NCBI RefSeq assembly: GCF_021976095.1
Contig: NW_025813447.1
Location: 6,488,349 to 6,552,348 of the forward strand
From: Xenia sp. Carnegie-2017
Taxonomy: Eukaryota > Cnidaria > Anthozoa > Malacalcyonacea > Xeniidae
Reading direction: 5' to 3'
Length of the DNA: 64,000 bases
Shown here: positions 58,584-64,000 of the stretch, one piece after another
How positions within the stretch are numbered: the first letter of the stretch is position 1
Layout of the letters: each line of letters opens with the position of its first letter
Made by a program: the position numbers and the translations under genes
Notes under the pieces: model-generated
The model's database searches: none
The model's input: only the letters and a program-made list of their open reading frames with translations
What the model was told of the DNA's origin: nothing

Positions 58584-59200
58584 CTATAAAAACAAAGCGT
58601 ACGTCAAAAGCATTCACGGACCTGCATACCATTTACCTAATCGTCAGCTATATTAAAAAAATATCTCACCTAAAATTTGCCGTATTTTGTAAAGCGACAT
58701 TGACTAAATTTCCATAAGACTATACGCGCTACAAAATGTAGTAAACTGAGTGAGATGATATGTGCTGATATTTACAGGTCAGTGATGTTAATAAACATCG
58801 TTGCATGTTGCAAGCACACCGGTTTCCAACGGCAACAAAGCTGTCATCTTTTTATCGAAGTGTCCCCATTTCTTTTCGTCCTAACGAGTTGAATTTCATT
58901 TTCGGAAGAAATGAATTACCGATAATGAGACAGGGCAAAGGTTAGGTTGGATGGTAAACGATGGCATTAGCGAGCTATGACACAAACTGTGACTCGTTGT
59001 CGTAGTGGTACTCTTGCTAAAGCTCTCCATTTTCTCCCTCACGGAGAGTGGAGTCTGAACAATTTTTTTTATCGCTCACGACTTCAAATTAAACATTGCA
59101 ATGCCAGAAGCGTAATGGATCTATGTAAATTAGAGTCGGTGTTTCGGAGTTTAGACCAAAAACCATGACCAGCCGACAATTTAAAGAAGTATAATATAAA
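58584..59200. other. Sequence upstream of the coiled-coil exons, no gene supported
   Basis: May contain the promoter or first exon of the coiled-coil gene; nothing specific can be pointed to. Confidence 0.4.
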
Positions 59201-59360
59201 ACAAATTCCGAAGAAACAAGACATCTTGAGATTGCATCATCCAGACATCATTCTGTCTGAGGATGACTTTGAAATAAAGTCGAAAATTTACAGTTTACTT
59301 CTCGTCTTGTTTTGATTCATATTTTGCAATCTCAAGATGTCTTATTTCTTCGGAATTTGT
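59201..59360. mobile_element. 160-bp hairpin element containing a hammerhead core
   Basis: ACAAATTCCGAAGAAACAAG followed by ACATCTTGAGATTGCA is matched by a near-perfect inverse at 59325-59360 (about 35 bp per arm). Between the arms lies the hammerhead core at 59257-59285. Confidence 0.8.
59257..59285 (+). ncRNA. Hammerhead ribozyme core with intact conserved bases
   Basis: CTGAGGA, then a 6-bp stem II (GACTTT / AAAGTC, loop GAAAT), then GAAA. A possible stem I is CAGA/TCTG just upstream, after an ATC that could be the cleavage triplet. Stem III pairing looks weak, as in the minimal hammerheads of Penelope elements and retrozymes. Confidence 0.6.
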
Positions 59361-60391
59361 TTTTGTAATGGATCTAGTTATCTATATGGGAGACTGGGAT
59401 GCATCTATGATGGCAATTGGTTTAAAAGATCCAGCTACGACACAGCCCTCTCACCAAAATTCTGACTGGTTAGAGCTAAAAGCCTACCAAAAACATATCA
59501 ATGCGTTGAATGGCCACAACTTTTACTGGAATCACTAGTGCAAGATGAACCATAAAACTTAAGATACTTTTTAGTAAAAACGCAGCTTCCTTGTTTCAAG
59601 ACTGAAGCTAATATCATGGCGATTGTCATTCTAATGATTCCCGATGAAGCGCGTTTTAACTTAAACCCACGTTAACTATGAAGTCGCTATTACACAGGTT
59701 CACTCCATTTGGAGCGAACAAAAGCACTGCTAAAGAGGCAAACAAACCAAACGAAAAACCTTTTTTTTGTCCTGTTGTATAGCCATGAGCTGTCATTTAA
59801 GAGAAAAGGCCCTAGCAATAGAAGTAATCGAGCCGTAGTTTTACATCCTTGTTTTTTTTTGCACGCCACGTACTTTATAACGAGGAAAGAGTGATTTTTG
59901 AGTCAATTCAAAAAGTTATAGCACATGCATCAATTGACATGACTTTGCGAAGTAAAAGCGATAAGACATTTATCATCTTTCAATTAGCTATTGTTATGTG
60001 TAAGCAAGATTCATAGATAACTCCGAATGACCCATACAATACAAAGAGCACAATATATTAATAGCTAAAACTTGATAAATATAATGTATATTTGGTGTTA
60101 TGTACATGCGTCATAAATTAATCAGTTGCTGGATGAGACAAAACTGCAAATCGGAGATAAATGTTTGCTCAAATGGGATAATACGGTATACCGAATGCTC
60201 TTTGCACTTTCCATAAACGCAGCAAAATACTCAAATCTCAAATGAAATTAGCATCGGAGATATTTATACGGTCGAGGGCCATTTGAGCAATTCAAGGCGC
60301 TGTTGTCATGCTGCACATTCTTGTTGTTGACAAAACAAGCCAAAAATGAATGAATCTACAATCTTCTTCGTGGGAACGAGAATCGTAAAGC
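59361..60391. other. Sequence without recognised genes
   Basis: Short plus frame 59709-59894 has no motif; the rest is AT-rich non-coding DNA. Confidence 0.5.
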
Positions 60392-60805
60392 TTACTGCAA
60401 ACGAGATAAAACTGAAAAACTTGATGCAAAACGCATAACCTTCCTCCTAATTCCAATTCTTAACGATTTCATTATCTTTGTTCCTTCACGACGCAAATTT
60501 GAATTCATCCAAAAGAGCACAATGCAACTGAACGTTGAGCCAAAGCACACAAAACTCATAGACAAAAGGCCTAAATTGATCAACAACGTATCCTTAAACA
60601 AAGGCGTATTCGACAGGGTTCGGTAAGCAACTAAAGCAATTTTCGGAGCGGAAGAAACAAAAAAGAGTAGAGCTGTCCAGAAACACGTGGAAAAAGCCTT
60701 GGTGGATGAAATCCTTTTAGATTTCGCATACTTTAACATTTCATTCTTCAAATAGCACAGAAGAAGTAACGTTAAAAGAACAAACATGCAGAAAACACCC
60801 CACAC
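60392..60805 (-). pseudogene. 3' half of a rhodopsin-like GPCR gene, cut off by Penelope sequence
   Basis: 137 residues with three hydrophobic segments: FCMFVLLTLLLLCYL (TM5-like), a basic loop KYAKSKRISSTKAFST, TM6-like FWTALLFFVSSAPKIALVAY with a central Pro, and TM7-like LGLLSMSFVCFGSTFSCIVL, followed by an amphipathic basic helix FWMNSNLRREGTKIMKSL like helix 8. This is the layout of the last third of a class A GPCR. The NPxxY box is not recognisable. Upstream (from about 60810) the sequence becomes Penelope N-terminal coding DNA, so TM1-4 are missing here. Ligand unknown. It could also be an intact last exon with the element inserted in its upstream intron. Confidence 0.5.
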
Positions 60806-60811
60806 CTTTTT

Positions 60812-60963
60812 TTAAAATCGTGGCCAAAGATTTCCCAGGCGGAAAGCGAATTTTCAATATGAACATAATAGCCCAACATAATACTTTTAAAAAAGCCATC
60901 ACAATAATAAAATAGAGAAGGATTTATTAATTACGTTTCGTCTTTAACTTAAGACATCTTCAG
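60812..60963 (-). mobile_element. Second Penelope 5' end following the first copy's 3' repeat
   Basis: Directly beyond the hammerhead at 60934-60963 the minus strand codes LCWAIMFILKIRFPPGKSLA, similar to the N-terminal start at 12310-12528. This is the pLTR-ORF-pLTR-ORF order expected of tandem Penelope copies, with the second copy truncated into the GPCR remnant. Confidence 0.55.
60934..60963 (-). ncRNA. Hammerhead ribozyme core in a Penelope terminal repeat
   Basis: CTGAAGA, stem II GTCTT/AAGAC, then GAAACG on the minus strand. Same family as 12559-12587. Confidence 0.65.
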
Positions 60964-63108
60964 ATTAATTGAGTTAATATATATACACGAGGTTTTAAAT
61001 ACAAACATATATTATGGGGTGTTAAATTACATGTGAGAGGAGTAGGAAGTTTAGATGACGGAGTTAAGTGAGAATGGCGGTATATTAAAGAAGGTGAAGG
61101 GGGATTGAGTTGCCTTGGGTGTTAAGAGAGGGTTTAAATTTGGATATAAGAAGGCTTTCATGAATCATAAGGTCATAATTGTGGGAGGAGGAAGAGAGAA
61201 TTGAGAAATCATCAAAATCGGAAGGGTGAGATGTATTTCTTATATGAGAAAGAACTGCAGATGGTGGTGGACATAAGGAAGGCTTCCCTGTTAAGGGAGA
61301 GATTCCCAAGTGTTCTGATATTCTGGTGTGTAAATGACGCGTGGTTTGACCCACATATGATGCAGAGCAGCATCGAAACTTAAATGAGTATACAACACCA
61401 GATCTCAGGAGCATGGGAACCCTATCCTTAAAAGGAATGAAGGAGGAGAGACACCTGGAAGAACGAAAAACAAAGCGAACGTTGATATGAGGAAAGGCAG
61501 CATTGCAGAGTCGAGTGATTTGAGTGCGAATCTGAAGACAGTGTAGGCCAATGAAAGGGAGACAGAAGTACATGATTTTCTCAGGAGCAGTGTGAATAAG
61601 ATCTTTGGGTTCAAATGTATTGTTGAGGAAGCGGTGAACATGATTGTCAAATATGTATGAAGGGAAGTTGTTTAAGGTGAACAATTTTCTAACGACTTCT
61701 AGTTCGGTATGAAAGTGTTCATAGCTGGAGCAGAGGTTGAAAATTCTGTGAAGTAAAGAGGAGATAAAGGAGCGTTTGTATTGAATGGAATGAAACTATG
61801 GAAATTGGTGAAGAGACCAGTGAAAGTGGGTTTACGATACACGGAGGTGGAAAACTTGCCGTTTGAGCGAGTTATTTTTACGTCAAGAAAGGGGAGCGTG
61901 TTGTCTTTTTCCAGTTCAGATGTAAAGGAGATGTTAGGATGTTGGTGGTTGAGATAGGTAAGGAAAAGAGGTATGTGATCCAATGATCGGAAGAGTAGAA
62001 AGCAATCATCAACGTAACGTTGGTAAAGAAGGGGTTTGAAGGTGGAGGGACAGTTGTGAAGCCATGAACTTTCATTGAAGGCCATAAATATGTTCGCAAA
62101 TAGTGGGCCTAGGGGGCTGCTCATAGCCACACCATCAATCTGTTGATAAACTTAGCCGTTAAAGAAGAAATGACAGTTTTTGACGGAAAGGGAGAGAAGT
62201 TGAGTGAATTGTGACCGGTCAAGGCCTTGAAAGGACGTGTTATTGGAGAAGATGTGATTAGTTATTATGGCGATTGTTTCATCCACTGGGATGTTGGTGA
62301 ACAATGATTTAACATCAAAGCTCGCCATCACAACGTTATTGGCGTTAATGTCACTTTGTAAAAGATCTTGGACAAAAGAGAAAGAGTCCTTGATAACATG
62401 GGAGTTGGCGGAGATTAGTGTAAGGAAAGGAATAAAGAATTTGGCTAGCTTGTAGGAGTAGTGGTCAATACTAGACAAGATTGGTCTTAGAGGGATGGAG
62501 GATTTATGAATTTTAGGGAGTCCATAAAGTATGCCGATACGTGTACCAGTGGGATAAAGTTCGTTGTATGTTTTTTCATTTATGCATTTTTTTGCCTTTA
62601 GTTTTCTCAGCAACGTCTTTATTTGATTCTCGCGTTTGAGTGTAATTTTGATGGCATCATCATTTAGAAGTTCGAATTTCGATGTGTCCGTTAGAATTTC
62701 CATCATCTTTTTGTGGTAGTCGTTTTTATTCAGAATAACAACTCCGTTGCCTTTATGCGGTTTCAGAATGACGATGTTGTTGTCATTTCTCAGATCATTT
62801 AACGCGTTTAGTTCATTCTCCGTGTATAAGGCATTCGGTTGGCTGTAACTGCGAAAACCCGAGTAAGCTATGTCCTTTAGTTTTGCTTTAATTGAGTCAG
62901 AGAAAAAGCCAGAGGGTGTGTGGACGGGTTCTTGTTGAAGGCGATTGTAAAATTTCTCAAATGGTGTGAGGAAAGTGCACGAGTTTAGTTTGGCAGGTGG
63001 AACAGCAAAGTTGAGGCCCTTCGAAAGGATTTCTTTTTCTTTTTGGGTGATGAAACGATTTGAGAAATTGAAAACCACGTCGTCAGGGTTGATTGGGTTT
63101 GTGTTAAT
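60964..63108 (-). mobile_element. Penelope-like retroelement, minus copy (RT plus GIY-YIG)
   Basis: Reverse transcriptase blocks in order are GNGVVILNKNDYHKKM, LYGLPKIHKSSIPLRPILSS, MASFDVKSLFTNIPVDETI, VAMSSPLGPLFANIFMA and YQRYVDDCFLLF, followed by a GIY-YIG endonuclease (VVYSFKFRCCSASYVGQTTR, LHTRISEHL ... HESLLISKFKPSLNTQG). Penelope elements prime reverse transcription at nicks made by this endonuclease. The copy is 5'-truncated at about 63108. One in-frame stop follows FFFNG and one frame change precedes FTLNNFPSYIF. The usual KPDKG reads KPHKG here. The 3' non-coding part ends in the hammerhead repeat. Confidence 0.85.
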
Positions 63109-63124
63109 GCTACGACCGCACATT

Positions 63125-64000
63125 CCAGACTGGCATCTTTGGTTTCAAACCTTGACTTCATTCACCTAAAACATGTTTCTGATCGTGAGAACTCTAAAAA
63201 ACTAAGCCATCAACAACGCACCCAAGACCGCAAGATATTTCGCCTTAGCACTGGACAGATTAACACAAACCCAATCAACCCTGACGACGTGGTTTTCAAT
63301 TTCTCAAATCGTTTCATCACCCAAAAAGAAAAAGAAATCCTTTTGAAGGACCTCAACTTTGCTGTTCCACCTGCCAAACTAAACTCGTGCACTTTCCTCA
63401 CACCATTTGAGAAATTTTACAATCGCCTTCAACAAGAACCCGTCCACACACCCTCTGGCTTTTTCTCTGACTCAATTAAAGCAAAACTAAAGGACATAGC
63501 TTACTCGGGTTTTCGCAGTTACAGCCAACCGAATGCCTTATACACGGAGAATGAACTAAACGCGTTAAATGATCTGAGAAATGACAACAACATCGTCATT
63601 CTGAAACCGGATAAAGGCAACGGAGTTGTTATTCTGAATAAAAACGACTACCACAAAAAGATGATGGAAATTCTAACGGACACATCGAAACTCGAACTTC
63701 TAAATGATGATGCCATCAAAATTACACTCAAACGCGAGAATCAAGTAAAGACGTTGCTGAGAAAACTAAAGGCAAAAAAATGCATAAATGAAAAAACATA
63801 CAACGAACTTTATCCCACTGGTACACGTATCGGCATACTTTATGGACTCCCTAAAATTCATAAATCCTCCATCCCTCTAAGACCAATCTTGTCTAGTATT
63901 GACCACTACTCCTACAAGCTAGCCAAATTCTTTATTCCTTTCCTTACACCAATCTCCGCCAACTCCCATGTTATCAAGGACTCTTTCTCTTTTGTCCAAG
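63125..64000 (+). mobile_element. Penelope-like retroelement, plus copy running off the window
   Basis: Opens with ASLVSNLDFIHLKHVSDREN, then LSHQQRTQDRKIFRLSTGQ and NTNPINPDDVVFNFSNRF, and continues open through KPDKGNGVVI, LYGLPKIHK and RPILSSI to the window end. About 98 % identical to the minus copy over the shared part (63259-64000), but it keeps the canonical KPDKG. It lies head to head with the minus copy, 150 bp apart, and shows no break within the window. Confidence 0.85.

Noticed and set aside
1-64000. tRNA or rRNA genes
   Set aside because: I looked for B-box-like GGTTCGA and conserved rRNA stretches; the few partial matches (for example near 13217) lack a foldable cloverleaf.

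Overview
This is a repeat-dense, AT-rich window from an animal nuclear genome. The best guess is a cnidarian, probably an anthozoan. That is an inference from split genes with GT/AG introns, many Penelope-like elements carrying hammerhead-ribozyme motifs, a KDZ transposon with CxC5/CxC6-type cysteine clusters, an IS3EU-like transposon, a P2X7 'ballast'-type zinc gene and several repeats I associate with coral and sea-anemone genomes. Nothing looks bacterial.

Layout. At 435-4895 lies a transposon with terminal inverted repeats and a GTAC target duplication. It holds two convergent copies of an IS3EU-like integrase/transposase, and the plus copy runs in frame into a HECT-type C-lobe. At 6095-7560 are the last four exons of an unrecognised serine-rich host gene. 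At 9.06-12.59 kb are MITEs, a PIF/Harbinger element (open Myb-like gene, transposase without its catalytic core) and a Penelope 5' end. At 12.6-19.56 kb a 2.2-kb inverted-repeat element is tandemly duplicated, and the first copy contains a 2.35-kb hAT-type insertion whose empty site survives in the second. A two-exon THAP gene lies at 20203-20711. At 22.48-24.31 kb a P2X7-ballast-like gene converges on the 3' end of a decayed transposase gene. At 24.34-28.72 kb is a 10-bp minisatellite with inverted flanking modules, split by a hAT element with a perfect 8-bp target duplication.

At 29.06-37.59 kb are a KDZ transposase gene (minus), an inverted remnant of a second KDZ copy (plus) and, between them, an unrecognised multi-exon gene (30919-32660), the most interesting unknown here. 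From 38.9 to 58.6 kb a long coiled-coil host gene runs on the minus strand. Its introns hold a Mutator-like MITE, Penelope debris and a young BEL/Pao LTR retrotransposon (45797-51989) that landed inside an older MITE. From 59.2 kb to the end are a hairpin with a hammerhead core, the 3' half of a GPCR-like gene cut by Penelope sequence, and two nearly identical head-to-head Penelope copies, the second running off the window.

Apart from the host genes (serine-rich gene, THAP gene, coiled-coil gene, GPCR remnant and possibly a partial ORF at 1-179), nearly everything recognisable is mobile or tandemly repeated DNA. Exons were assembled by eye from splice signals and frame, so boundaries are predictions.
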